A stretch of 64,000 bases of DNA from Streptomyces sp. CB02959 (GTDB lineage Bacteria > Actinomycetota > Actinomycetes > Streptomycetales > Streptomycetaceae), in contig NZ_NNBP01000040.1 of the NCBI RefSeq assembly GCF_002803155.1, positions 1 to 64,000 on the forward strand, in the 5' to 3' direction. Within the stretch, counting starts at the first letter, position 1; the number at the start of each line of letters is the position of its first letter. A model generated the notes under the pieces. That model made no database searches and had not been told where the DNA came from. It saw only the letters and a program-made list of their open reading frames with translations. Both the position numbers and the translations under genes were made by a program. Shown here one piece after another: positions 1 through 7,791 of this stretch.

Positions 1-112
1 AGTTGCTCGCGTCCACTGTGTGGTTCCCGGGTTGCGAACAGTCGCAGCGTCGGTTGAACCAGTTCCACTTTCTTTAATTGAAGAGTGTGCTTGTTCGCTA
101 GAACCCGAATGG
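1..112 (+). other. 23S-5S rRNA intergenic spacer
   Basis: The stretch up to the 5S gene has no coding character and is A/T-richer than the rest of the window. Its first bases resemble the spacer that follows the 23S 3' end in Streptomyces rRNA operons, as remembered. The 23S gene itself therefore appears to end just outside the window. Short open frames crossing this region and the 5S gene are not genes. Confidence 0.6.
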
Positions 113-231
113 GTTTCGGTGGTTATAGCGTTAGGGAAACGCCCGGTTACATTTCGAACCCGGAAGCTAAGCCTTTCAGCGCCGATGGTACTGCAGGGGG
201 GACCCTGTGGGAGAGTAGGACGCCGCCGAAC
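113..231 (+). rRNA. rrf: 5S ribosomal RNA
   Basis: The sequence opens with GTTTCGGTGGTTATAGCG and closes with GACGCCGCCGAAC, the Streptomyces 5S signature. The two ends pair to form helix I. The internal block with CGAACCCGGAAGCTAAGC is the conserved loop B/C region of bacterial 5S rRNA. The length of about 119 nt is normal. It is the last gene of an rRNA operon running in on the plus strand and is followed at once by a strong terminator. The ends are accurate to a few bases. Confidence 0.95.
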
Positions 232-241
232 AATCTTTCAA

Positions 242-285
242 GGACCCTTGGTCCCAGCGTTCAGCTGGGACCAAGGGTCCTTTTT
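242..285 (+). terminator. Intrinsic terminator of the rRNA operon
   Basis: A perfect 17-bp stem (242-258 with 264-280) closes a 5-nt loop and is followed directly by five T residues (281-285). This is a classical rho-independent terminator ten bases after the 5S gene. Confidence 0.95.
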
Positions 286-356
286 GCTTTGCCGGAGCGC
301 GCCGAACGGATCGGTGCGTGAGAATGAATGCAGTACCGAAGACAGGAGTCACGTCG

Positions 357-2225
357 ATGTCCACCAACTCTTCCGACGATCGTTCGGAGCGCCGGCCGAG
401 GCGTGACGACGGCGACCGTGGTGGTTTCCGGCGGGATGACCGGGGTCCGCGGCGGGACAGCCGGGACGGCCGGGACAGCCGTGGCGGTGAGCGCGGTGGT
501 TTCCGGCGCGATGACCGGCCCGAGCGCCGGGATGACCGTGGTGACCGCGGCGGTGACCGTGGTGGTGACCGTGGTGGTTTCCGGCGCGACGACCGCGGTG
601 GCGACCGTGGGGGCTTCCGGCGGGATGACCGTGGGGGCGAGCGCGGCGGTGACCGGGGCGGCTTCCGGCGGGACGACCGCGGCGGTGAGCGTGGGGGCGA
701 CCGTGGGGGCTTCCGGCGGGATGACCGCGGGGGCGAGCGCGGTGGCGACCGGGGCGGATTCCGGCGGGACGACCGGCCCGAGCGGCGCGACGACCGTGGT
801 GGGTTCCGGCGGGACGACCGCGGCGGTGAGCGTGGCGGTGACCGCGGTGGGTTCCGGCCCGAGCGTCGGGACGACCGGGGTGGATACCGGCCTGAGCGTC
901 GGGACGACCGCGGTGGATACCGGCGGGATGACGATCGGGGCGGTTTCCGCAGGGACGGTGACCGCGGGGGCTTCCGGCGGGACGACCGCGGCGGTGAGCG
1001 TGGCGGCGACCGCGGGGGCTTCCGGCGGGATGACCGTGGGGGCGAGCGCGGTGGTGACCGGGGTGGCTTCCGGCGGGATGACCGCGGTGGTGAGCGTGGC
1101 GGCGACCGCGGTGGGTTCCGGCCTGAGCGGCGCGACGACCGCGGTGGGTTCCGGCGTGATGAGCGCGACGACCGTGGTGGGTTCCGGCGGGACGACCGTT
1201 CGCGGGCGCCGCGGCGGGACGATGAGCGTGGCGGCGGGGTCCGGCGCGACGACGACCGCGGTGGTTTCCGTAGGGACGACGAGCGCGGTGGGTTCCGTAG
1301 GGACGACCGGGGGCCGCGGCGGGATGACCGTGGTGGGTTCCGGCGGGACGACCGCGGCGGTGAGCGTGGGGCGCGGCGGCCGTACGGCGGTGGGCGCGGC
1401 CGGGACGACCGTCGGGACGACCGTCGGGACGACCGTCGGGACCGGGATCGGGAGCCGATCAAGCGGCTGCCGATTCCGGAGGACGTGACCGGTGAGGAGA
1501 TCGACAAGGCGGTGCGGCAGGAGCTGCAGAGCCTGCCGAAGACGCTGGCCGAGGACGTCGCCAAGAATCTGGTGATGGTCGCGCGGCTGCTCGACGAGGA
1601 CCCGGAGCAGGCGTACGGGTACTCGCAGGTGGCGCTGCGGTTGGCGTCCCGGGTCGCGGCCGTGCGCGAGGCCGCCGGCTTCGCGGCGTACGGTGCCGGG
1701 AAGTACGGCGAGGCGCTGAAGGAGTTCCGGGCCGCGCGGCGGATGACCGGCAGCGCGGAGCTGTGGCCCGTCATGGCGGACTGCGAGCGGGGTCTCGGAC
1801 GGCCGGAGAAGGCGCTGGCGATGGCCGGTGAGCCCGAGGTGCAGAAGCTGGACCGGGCCGGGCAGGTCGAGATGCGGCTGGTCGCGGCCGGGGCCCGGCG
1901 GGACATGGGTCAGACGGAGGCGGCGGTGGTGACGCTGCAGAGCCCCGAGCTCGCGTCGAGTGCGGTGCACCCGTGGACGGCCCGGCTGCGGTACGCGTAC
2001 GCGGACGCGCTGCTGGAGGTCGGGCGCGAGGGCGAGGCGCGGGACTGGTTCGCCAGGGCGCTGGAGGCCGATCAGGCCGGTACCACGGATGCCTCGGACC
2101 GGCTGGCCGAGCTGGACGGCGTGCAGTTCACCGACGCGCTGGACGAGGACGAGGACGCGGACCAGGACACCGACGGGGCCGCGGGGGACGCGGAGTCCGG
2201 TAAGGGGTCCGAGAAGGCCGAGTAG
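357..2225 (+). CDS. GGFRRDDR-repeat protein with C-terminal helical (TPR-like) domain
   Basis: The product is 622 aa, starting at the ATG nine bases after an AGGAG Shine-Dalgarno (343-347). Residues 1 to about 365 are low complexity, built almost only from G, R, D, E and F, with about fourteen copies of GGFRRDDR mixed with GGERGGDR and PERRDDRGG units. Residues from about 366 to 590 are ordinary alpha-helical sequence with pairs such as EALKEFRAARR and EARDWFARALEAD that look like TPR or TPR-like repeats. The tail (about 590-622) is acidic. There is no signal peptide or membrane segment. RGG-type tracts in other proteins bind RNA and drive condensates; here an RNA or ribosome role is only inference from composition and from lying next to the rRNA operon. 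The gene ends at a terminator shared with desD. Confidence 0.85.
   Translation: MSTNSSDDRSERRPRRDDGDRGGFRRDDRGPRRDSRDGRDSRGGERGGFRRDDRPERRDDRGDRGGDRGGDRGGFRRDDRGGDRGGFRRDDRGGERGGDRGGFRRDDRGGERGGDRGGFRRDDRGGERGGDRGGFRRDDRPERRDDRGGFRRDDRGGERGGDRGGFRPERRDDRGGYRPERRDDRGGYRRDDDRGGFRRDGDRGGFRRDDRGGERGGDRGGFRRDDRGGERGGDRGGFRRDDRGGERGGDRGGFRPERRDDRGGFRRDERDDRGGFRRDDRSRAPRRDDERGGGVRRDDDRGGFRRDDERGGFRRDDRGPRRDDRGGFRRDDRGGERGARRPYGGGRGRDDRRDDRRDDRRDRDREPIKRLPIPEDVTGEEIDKAVRQELQSLPKTLAEDVAKNLVMVARLLDEDPEQAYGYSQVALRLASRVAAVREAAGFAAYGAGKYGEALKEFRAARRMTGSAELWPVMADCERGLGRPEKALAMAGEPEVQKLDRAGQVEMRLVAAGARRDMGQTEAAVVTLQSPELASSAVHPWTARLRYAYADALLEVGREGEARDWFARALEADQAGTTDASDRLAELDGVQFTDALDEDEDADQDTDGAAGDAESGKGSEKAE
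417..1449 (+). repeat. Degenerate tandem repeat encoding Gly-Arg-Asp units
   Basis: About 1 kb of in-frame repeats with a basic 24-bp unit (GGFRRDDR) and a common 48-bp super-unit (GGFRRDDRGGERGGDR). Copies differ at synonymous positions and by insertion of PERRDDRGG or GDRGG modules. The array maintains the reading frame throughout. Its purine-rich coding strand also creates long spurious open frames on the other strand. Confidence 0.85.
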
Positions 2226-2256
2226 TCGCTGCGGCCGCTGTAGCGGAGCAGTGTAG

Positions 2257-2288
2257 AAGGGGCGGGCCCGGTGGGCCCGCCCCTTCTT
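2257..2288. terminator. Bidirectional terminator between repeat-protein gene and desD
   Basis: A 13-bp perfect stem (2257-2269 with 2273-2285) with a 3-nt loop lies between two converging genes. Its A-rich left end and T-rich right end (CTT CTT) make it usable from both strands. Confidence 0.8.
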
Positions 2289-2309
2289 GCTGTGTGGGGG
2301 TGGTGGGGG

Positions 2310-4130
2310 TCAGGGGGCGTACGGGGCGATCGGGTTGTGGAGGGTGCCGATGAGCTGGAGGGCGCCGGCCGGGTCCTGGAGGTCGACCATCTGCTCGTTG
2401 TTGCGCAGCTGGAGGCGGTTGAGGCAGGACAGGGCGAACTCGGGGACGAAGAGGTCGTACTCGGCGAACTTGTCGGCGAGGTGGGGGTGGGCCGCCTGGT
2501 AGTCGGCGACGGTGGCGGCGACGGTGCGCCAGAAGGTGTCCTCGTCGAGGACGCCGAGGTCGGCGAGGGTGGCGCTCAGGAAGCGGAGGAAGCAGTCGAA
2601 GACGTCGGTGAAGACGGAGAGCAGCTTCTTGTCCTCGGGGACGTCGGCGCGGATGCGCTCGACGGCGGGGGGCAGGACCGCGTCGGCGGACATCACGGCG
2701 ATCTCCTCGGCGATGTCCTTGAAGATCACGCGGGCCACCGCGCCGTCCTCGATGACGAGGATGGCGTTCTCGCCGTGCGGCATGAAGACCAGGTCGTAGG
2801 CGTAGAAGGAGTGCAGGACCGGGGTGAGGTAGGCGTCGAGGTAGCGGCGCAGCCACACCTCGGGGGCCAGGCCGGACTCCGTGACGAGGGCGGCGGCGAA
2901 GGAGTCGCCGGCGCGGTCGACGTGGAGGAGGGAGGCCATGGTGGCCAGCCGCTGGCCCGGTGCGAGGGTGGGGACCGGGCTCTCCCGCCAGAGGGCGGCG
3001 AGCATCTTGCGGTACGGGGAGCCCTTCTCGGTGGCGGCCTCGTACTGGCGGTGGTGGTAGCCGATGGCGGCGCGCTCGCGGATGATCGAGAAGCGGGCGG
3101 CGCGGAAGGTGTCGTCGGCGTCTATCAGGCGGGCCAGCCAGTCGTTGATGGCCGGGGTGGCCTCCATGTAGGAGGCGGAGAGGCCGCGCATGAAGCCCAT
3201 GTTGAGGACCGAGAGGGCGGTCTTGACGTAGTGCTTCTCGGGGCTGGTGGTGTTGAAGAAGGTGCGGATGGACTGCTGGGCGAGGTACTGGTCGTCGCCG
3301 GGGCCCAGGCAGACCAGGCGGTGCTGGGCGACCTCGGCGGCGAAGGTGACGGAGAGCTTGTTCCACCACTGCCAGGGGTGGCTGGGGAAGAAGTGGTAGT
3401 CGTCCGGGTCGAGGCCGAGGGTGGTGAGGGTGGTGGTGAAGCGGCTGCGGGTCTCGGCCGGGAGTTCGGCGGCGATGAGGGTGTCGTAGTCGAGGCCGGC
3501 GCCGGCGGTGAAGGTGCTGTGGTCGCGGTGGGCGGCCAGCCAGATCAGCGTCAGCGGGGCGGCGGCCTCGGGGGCGTAGGCGTGGTACTCGTGGACGCCG
3601 AAGCCGAGGCGGCCGTTGTTGGCGACGAAGCAGGGGTGGCCCTCGGTCATGCCGGTCTCGACGGCCTGGAAGTCGGCGGTGGCGAGTTCGGCGGCGGTGG
3701 GGGCCTTGCCGGCGAGCTTGTACGCGGTGCCGGAGAGGGTGGAGCTGATCTCCTCCAGGTAGACCGGGAGGACGGTCGGGGACAGGCCCAGGGAGGTGTG
3801 GAACTCGGTGATGAAGTCCAGGGCGTCCAGGGGCAGTTCGGCGTCGCCGCGGTGGCGGGTGATGCTGTCCGGCGCGATCTGCCAGTGGTCGAGGGCCTGT
3901 CTGCGGGCGGTGAAGCGGTAGGTGGTGGCGTCGTCGTCGCTGCGTACGGCGTAGCGGTCGGGGCCGTCCAGCGGCTCGGGGGTCAGCAGCCGTTCGTGGG
4001 TGAACTCGGCGAGTGCCTTGCGGACCAGGTCGCGGTTGGCGCGTGCCCACAGGTCGGGGGTGAGGTGGGCGACGGCGTCCTGGGCGGGCTGGTGCGGGGC
4101 GGCCGGGTTCTCGGGGGTCGGGGCGGGCAT
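2310..4130 (-). CDS. desD: Desferrioxamine siderophore synthetase (NIS synthetase, IucA/IucC family)
   Basis: The product is 606 aa, typical of IucA/IucC-type NRPS-independent siderophore synthetases. These ATP-dependent enzymes condense and cyclise N-hydroxy-N-succinylcadaverine into desferrioxamine. Recognisable family segments are SHPWQWWNKLS, the RTFFNTTSPEKHYVKTALS block of the nucleotide and substrate site, and HGENAILVIEDG near residue 445. Both the N-terminal IucA/IucC domain and the C-terminal FhuF-like region are present. It is the last gene of desABCD; its ATG shares one base with the desC stop (TGATG), so it is translationally coupled. Iron control is expected through the iron box upstream of desA. 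Confidence 0.95.
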   Translation of the reverse strand: MPAPTPENPAAPHQPAQDAVAHLTPDLWARANRDLVRKALAEFTHERLLTPEPLDGPDRYAVRSDDDATTYRFTARRQALDHWQIAPDSITRHRGDAELPLDALDFITEFHTSLGLSPTVLPVYLEEISSTLSGTAYKLAGKAPTAAELATADFQAVETGMTEGHPCFVANNGRLGFGVHEYHAYAPEAAAPLTLIWLAAHRDHSTFTAGAGLDYDTLIAAELPAETRSRFTTTLTTLGLDPDDYHFFPSHPWQWWNKLSVTFAAEVAQHRLVCLGPGDDQYLAQQSIRTFFNTTSPEKHYVKTALSVLNMGFMRGLSASYMEATPAINDWLARLIDADDTFRAARFSIIRERAAIGYHHRQYEAATEKGSPYRKMLAALWRESPVPTLAPGQRLATMASLLHVDRAGDSFAAALVTESGLAPEVWLRRYLDAYLTPVLHSFYAYDLVFMPHGENAILVIEDGAVARVIFKDIAEEIAVMSADAVLPPAVERIRADVPEDKKLLSVFTDVFDCFLRFLSATLADLGVLDEDTFWRTVAATVADYQAAHPHLADKFAEYDLFVPEFALSCLNRLQLRNNEQMVDLQDPAGALQLIGTLHNPIAPYAP

Positions 4131-4696
4131 CAGCGGTCTCCTCGGGTGGCCAGGAACTGGTCGCGGGTGCAGGTGCTGAGGTAGGCGTCTTTGGAGGGGA
4201 GCGAGACGGTGCGGACCACCTCGAAGCCGACGGCCTTGTTGAGGGCGTGGACGGCGGTGTTGCGGGTGTCGGGCTCGACGACCACCCGCTGGACGGCCGG
4301 GTCGGCGAAGAGGCTCTCCATGACGGTGGTGATGACGGCCTGGGTGAAGCCGTGGACGGGGGTGTCCGTGGGGGCGGTCAGGAAGTGCATGCCGATGTCG
4401 CCGGGCCGGGCGGCGTGGATGCCGACCAGTTCGCGGTGGGCGGGGTCGTAGCGCTCCATGAGGAAGGCCGGGGTGCCGTTGTGCAGGCCGAGGAGGGCGT
4501 CGTGGTACGGGTCGGCGTCGATCCGGGTGAACTCCTTCTCGACGGCGGGCAGGTCGCAGTCCTGCATCAGCCAGAAGACGGCCTTGGGGTGGGTGACCCA
4601 GGAGTGCAGGACGGGGGCGTCGGCGACGGGGTCGACGGGCCGCAGGGCGAACTCCCCCAGCGCGGGGTCGGTGCGGGTGAAGGCGGGGGTGCTCAT
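4130..4696 (-). CDS. desC: N-hydroxycadaverine acyltransferase (GNAT family)
   Basis: The 188-aa product is a GNAT-fold acyltransferase of the RhbD/IucB type. It opens with the ALRPVDPVADAPVLHSW segment and contains VGIHAARPGDIGMHFL, then VVVEPDTRNTAVHALNKA, the acyl-CoA binding part of the fold. In the desferrioxamine pathway it succinylates (or acetylates) N-hydroxycadaverine made by DesA and DesB. Its ATG overlaps the desB stop by four bases and its stop overlaps the desD start by one, so the three genes form one coupled unit. Acyl donor choice is known from the family, not visible in the sequence. Confidence 0.93.
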   Translation of the reverse strand: MSTPAFTRTDPALGEFALRPVDPVADAPVLHSWVTHPKAVFWLMQDCDLPAVEKEFTRIDADPYHDALLGLHNGTPAFLMERYDPAHRELVGIHAARPGDIGMHFLTAPTDTPVHGFTQAVITTVMESLFADPAVQRVVVEPDTRNTAVHALNKAVGFEVVRTVSLPSKDAYLSTCTRDQFLATRGDR

Positions 4697-6018
4697 GCGG
4701 ATATCTCCATCGGGTGGTGCGGGCCGGCCGGAGCGGCGAACTCCTGGAAGGCGATGGCCTTTTCGACCGGGTAGTACTCGCGGCCGAGCAGCTCGCGGAT
4801 GATGCAGGAGTTGCGGTAGGCGGCCATGCCGAGGTCGGGGGTGACGAAGCCGTGGGTGTGCAGTTCGGCGTTCTGCACGTAGATGCCGTGGCCGGCGGTG
4901 TCGATGCTGTAGTTGCGGGCGACGTCGTAGCGGCCTTCGGCGTCCCAGGCGATGCGGTCGCGGACCGGGTCGAGGAAGTCGGGGACGCGGTAGCGGTAGC
5001 CGGTGGCGAGGACCAGGCCCTGGGTGGTGAGGGTGAAGTCCCGGCCCTGCTCCTCCTGCCGCAGGCCGAGGGTGTAGGTGCCGGTGGCCTCGTCGTAACG
5101 GGCGTCCTGGAGGCCGGAGTTGGTCAGCAGGCGGGTGCGGACCGGGCCGGCCAGCCGCTTCTGGTAGAGCAGGTCGAAGATGTCGTTGATCAGCTCCGAG
5201 TCGATGCCCTTGTAGAGGTGCTTCTGGGTGGCGTTGAGGTGGTCGCGGGTGGCCGCGGGGAGGGCGTGGAAGTAGTCCACGTACTCCGGGGAGGTCATCT
5301 CCAGGGTGAGCTTGGTGTATTCGAGGGGGAAGAAGCGGGGGGAGCGGGTGGCCCAGGTCAGGTGGTAGCCGTGGGCGTCGATGTCCTGGAGGAGGTCGTA
5401 GTAGATCTCGGCGGCGCTCTGGCCGCTGCCGACGATGGTGATGCTGTCCTTGGCCTGCAGGGCGGGCTTGGCGTCGAGGTAGCCGGCGTTGTGCAGGGCG
5501 TCGCCGCCCAAGTCCCGGCAGGCGTCGGGGAGGTGCGGCGGGGTGCCGGTGCCCAGGACGAGCCTGCGGGCCCGGAAGGTGCGCCGCTCGCCCTGGTGGT
5601 CGGCGTGGACGACGTAGACCTCGGTGGTCTCGTCGTACTCGACGGTGGTGACCTTGTGGGAGAAGCGGACCGAGTCGAGCTTTCCGGCGGCCCAGCGGCA
5701 GTAGTCGTTGAACTCGGCGCGCAGCGGATAGAAGTTCTCGCGGATGTAGAAGGAGTACATCCGGCCCGATTCCTTCAGGTAGTTGAGGAAGGAGAAGGGC
5801 GAGGTGGGGTCGGCGAGGGTGACCAGGTCGGCCATGAACGGCACCTGGAGGTGGCTGCTCTCCAGCATCATGCCGGGGTGCCAGTCGAAGCCCGGCCGCT
5901 CGTCGAGGAAGAGGCCGTCGAGCTCCTCGACGGGGGCGGCCAGGCAGGCCAGACCGAGGTTGAACGGGCCCAGTCCGATGGCGAGGAAGTCATAGGGGGC
6001 GTCGTGGGGGACGGTCAC
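4693..6018 (-). CDS. desB: Cadaverine/lysine N-monooxygenase (FAD and NADPH dependent)
   Basis: The 441-aa product belongs to the IucD/PvdA flavin monooxygenases that N-hydroxylate diamines or amino acids. The N-terminal FAD fingerprint GLGPFNLGLACL (about 16-27), the substrate and FAD contact run SSHLQVPFMADLVTL, the NADPH site VGSGQSAAE (about 195-203) and the late LATGYRYRVP motif are all present. In this operon it hydroxylates the cadaverine made by DesA. The start is GTG, preceded by a GGAGAGA Shine-Dalgarno. It lies 38 bp downstream of desA and overlaps desC by four bases. Confidence 0.95.
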   Translation of the reverse strand: MTVPHDAPYDFLAIGLGPFNLGLACLAAPVEELDGLFLDERPGFDWHPGMMLESSHLQVPFMADLVTLADPTSPFSFLNYLKESGRMYSFYIRENFYPLRAEFNDYCRWAAGKLDSVRFSHKVTTVEYDETTEVYVVHADHQGERRTFRARRLVLGTGTPPHLPDACRDLGGDALHNAGYLDAKPALQAKDSITIVGSGQSAAEIYYDLLQDIDAHGYHLTWATRSPRFFPLEYTKLTLEMTSPEYVDYFHALPAATRDHLNATQKHLYKGIDSELINDIFDLLYQKRLAGPVRTRLLTNSGLQDARYDEATGTYTLGLRQEEQGRDFTLTTQGLVLATGYRYRVPDFLDPVRDRIAWDAEGRYDVARNYSIDTAGHGIYVQNAELHTHGFVTPDLGMAAYRNSCIIRELLGREYYPVEKAIAFQEFAAPAGPHHPMEISA

Positions 6019-6056
6019 GAGGGTCTCTCTCCGGAGATGGTCGGTCGGTGGGGAGG

Positions 6057-7604
6057 TCAGCGGGCGCTGAGGGCCGGGGCGGGCCGGCCGGCCGCGGGCT
6101 GCTCGGCCAGGTGGCGGCCGGCGTGCTCGGCGATCAGGTCGAGGACGGTGGCGATGTCGTCGAGCGTGGTCTCCGGGTTGAGCAGGGTGAACTTGAGGTA
6201 GTGCCGACCGTCGACCTTGGTGCCGGCGACGATCGCGTCACCGGAGGCGAAGAGGGCTTCCCGGGCGTGCAGATTGAGCCGGTCGGTGAGCTCGGGGTCC
6301 TGGGGGCCGCCGGGGAGGTAGCGGAAGACCAGGGTGCTCAGCCGGGGTTCCACGACGACCTCGAAGCGCGGGTCGTCGTGCAGCAGCTTCCAGGCGTCGG
6401 CGGCCCGGTCGATGACCTCGTCGAAGAGTGCGCCGATGCCCTGGGCGCCCATCGTGCGCAGGGTCAGCCAGAGTTTGAGGGCGTCGAAGCGGCGGGTGGT
6501 CTGGAGCGACTTGTCGACCTGGTTGGGGATGCGCTGCTCGACCATCCGGCGCGGGTTGAGGTAGTCCGCGTGGTAGGTGACGTGCCGCAGCGTGCCGCGG
6601 TCGCGGACCAGGACGGCGCTGGAACTGACCGGCTGGAAGAAGGACTTGTGGTAGTCGACGGTCACCGAGTCGGCGCGTTCGATGCCGGTGAGCAGGTCGC
6701 GGCGGCGGGAGACCAGCAGGCCGCAGCCGTAGGCGGCGTCCACGTGCATCCAGGCGCCGTACCGGGCGGCCAGGTCGGCGATCTCCGGGAGCGGGTCGAT
6801 GGAGCCGAAGTCGGTGGTGCCCGCGGTGGCGACGATCGCCATGGGTATCAGGCCGTCGCGGCGGCAGCGCTCCAGTTCGGTGGTGAGCGCGTCGATGCGC
6901 ATCCGCTTGGTGTCGTCGGCCGGTACGGCGATGACGGCCTCCGCGCCCAGGCCGAGCAGGGTGGCGGACTTGCGGATGCTGAAGTGGCTGCAGGCGGAGG
7001 TGAGGATGCGCAGCCGGGGGAGGAGGTCGGTGAGCCGGGCGTCGTCGGGGGAGCCCTGGCGGGCCAGTTCCCGGCGGCAGGTCTCGTCCCGGGCGAGGAG
7101 CATGGCCTGGAGGTTGGACTGGCTGCCGCCGCTGGTGAAGATGCCGTCGGCGGCCGCGCCGAGGCCGATCCGGGCGGCCGTCCAGTCGATGAGGCGGCGT
7201 TCGATGAGGGTGCCGCCGGCGCTCTGGTCCCAGGTGTCGAGGGAGGAGTTGACGGCGGACAGCACCGCCTCGCCGACCAGGGCGGGGATCACCACGGGGC
7301 AGTTGAGGTGCGCGAGGTAGCGCGGGTGGTGGAAGTAGATCGCGTCGCGGAGGTAGACCTGCTCCAGTTCGTCCAGGGCGGCGGCCGGGTCGTGGAGCGG
7401 GGTGTCGAGGTCCACGGCGGCGACGGTGGGCGCCAGTTCGTCGACCGAGACGCCGGTGAAGGGGCGGTCGGTGGTGGCGATCCGGTCGCTGATCCGCGCG
7501 ATGCTCTCGCTGACGTCGGCGCGGTAGCGGTCGGCGGTGTGGTTGTTGAGGAGATAGGTGCGGCTGTCGGCCGGGTCCTCGGCGGAGTGCGCGAGGCGAC
7601 TCAT
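6057..7604 (-). CDS. desA: Lysine decarboxylase (PLP dependent), first step of desferrioxamine synthesis
   Basis: The 515-aa product is a group II PLP-dependent decarboxylase. It has TSGGSQSNLQAM, the cofactor pocket HVDAAYG (about 285) and the Schiff-base lysine in VDYHKSFFQPVSSS (about 310). In the des pathway it turns lysine into cadaverine. The ATG encoding MSRLAHSAED was chosen because GGAGGG lies seven bases upstream (7612-7617). An in-frame ATG nine codons earlier (7631) has no comparable site. It is the first gene of the operon, 73 bases from the near-palindrome that carries the iron box. Confidence 0.94.
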   Translation of the reverse strand: MSRLAHSAEDPADSRTYLLNNHTADRYRADVSESIARISDRIATTDRPFTGVSVDELAPTVAAVDLDTPLHDPAAALDELEQVYLRDAIYFHHPRYLAHLNCPVVIPALVGEAVLSAVNSSLDTWDQSAGGTLIERRLIDWTAARIGLGAAADGIFTSGGSQSNLQAMLLARDETCRRELARQGSPDDARLTDLLPRLRILTSACSHFSIRKSATLLGLGAEAVIAVPADDTKRMRIDALTTELERCRRDGLIPMAIVATAGTTDFGSIDPLPEIADLAARYGAWMHVDAAYGCGLLVSRRRDLLTGIERADSVTVDYHKSFFQPVSSSAVLVRDRGTLRHVTYHADYLNPRRMVEQRIPNQVDKSLQTTRRFDALKLWLTLRTMGAQGIGALFDEVIDRAADAWKLLHDDPRFEVVVEPRLSTLVFRYLPGGPQDPELTDRLNLHAREALFASGDAIVAGTKVDGRHYLKFTLLNPETTLDDIATVLDLIAEHAGRHLAEQPAAGRPAPALSAR

Positions 7605-7676
7605 GAAGTGCCCTCCCTGGAGCGGGGTCAACCGCGTCCTGTGCAGGTGCGGACGTGTGCACAGGGGCAGGACAAC

Positions 7677-7727
7677 CCACCCGGTGACGCAGTGAGGTAA
7701 GCCTAACCTAACTGTGTCACCGGGTGG
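7677..7727. repeat. 51-bp near-perfect palindrome enclosing the desA iron box
   Basis: The two 25-nt halves around base 7702 match at 22 of 25 positions when one is reverse-complemented. The outer arms (7677-7693 and 7711-7727) match at 16 of 17. The central part is the iron box. No T-run follows on either strand. It lies between the stop of the DUF1015 gene and the desA leader, so as RNA it could fold as a terminator-like hairpin. Confidence 0.85.
7693..7711 (-). promoter_or_regulatory. Iron box (DmdR/DtxR-family operator) of desABCD
   Basis: The minus strand reads TTAGGTTAGGCTTACCTCA, very close to the remembered actinomycete iron-box consensus TTAGGTTAGGCTCACCTAA. It sits about 90 bp upstream of desA. 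The expected regulator is a DmdR1-like Fe(II) repressor encoded elsewhere. Confidence 0.9.
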
Positions 7728-7791
7728 GTGCGGGGTCCCGGGCCGGACCGAACCCGGGTGCGTCCCGCTTCCTTCGGGCGGAGGCGGCGGC

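Noticed and set aside
20..406. Open frame across the rRNA spacer and 5S gene
   Set aside because: It overlaps a structural RNA and a perfect terminator and has no coding bias.
176..1970. Long minus-strand open frames of Arg/Pro/Ser- or Thr/Ala-rich protein over the repeat region
   Set aside because: They are mirror images of the GGFRRDDR repeat and run through the 5S gene terminator. The plus-strand frame has the Shine-Dalgarno and joins to a normal folded domain.
2271..4184. Long plus-strand Gly/Glu/Val-rich frame opposite desD
   Set aside because: Typical antisense shadow in a high-GC genome; desD has the family motifs and operon coupling on the minus strand. The same reasoning removes similar shadows opposite desB, desA, recN, ctaD and the MFS gene.
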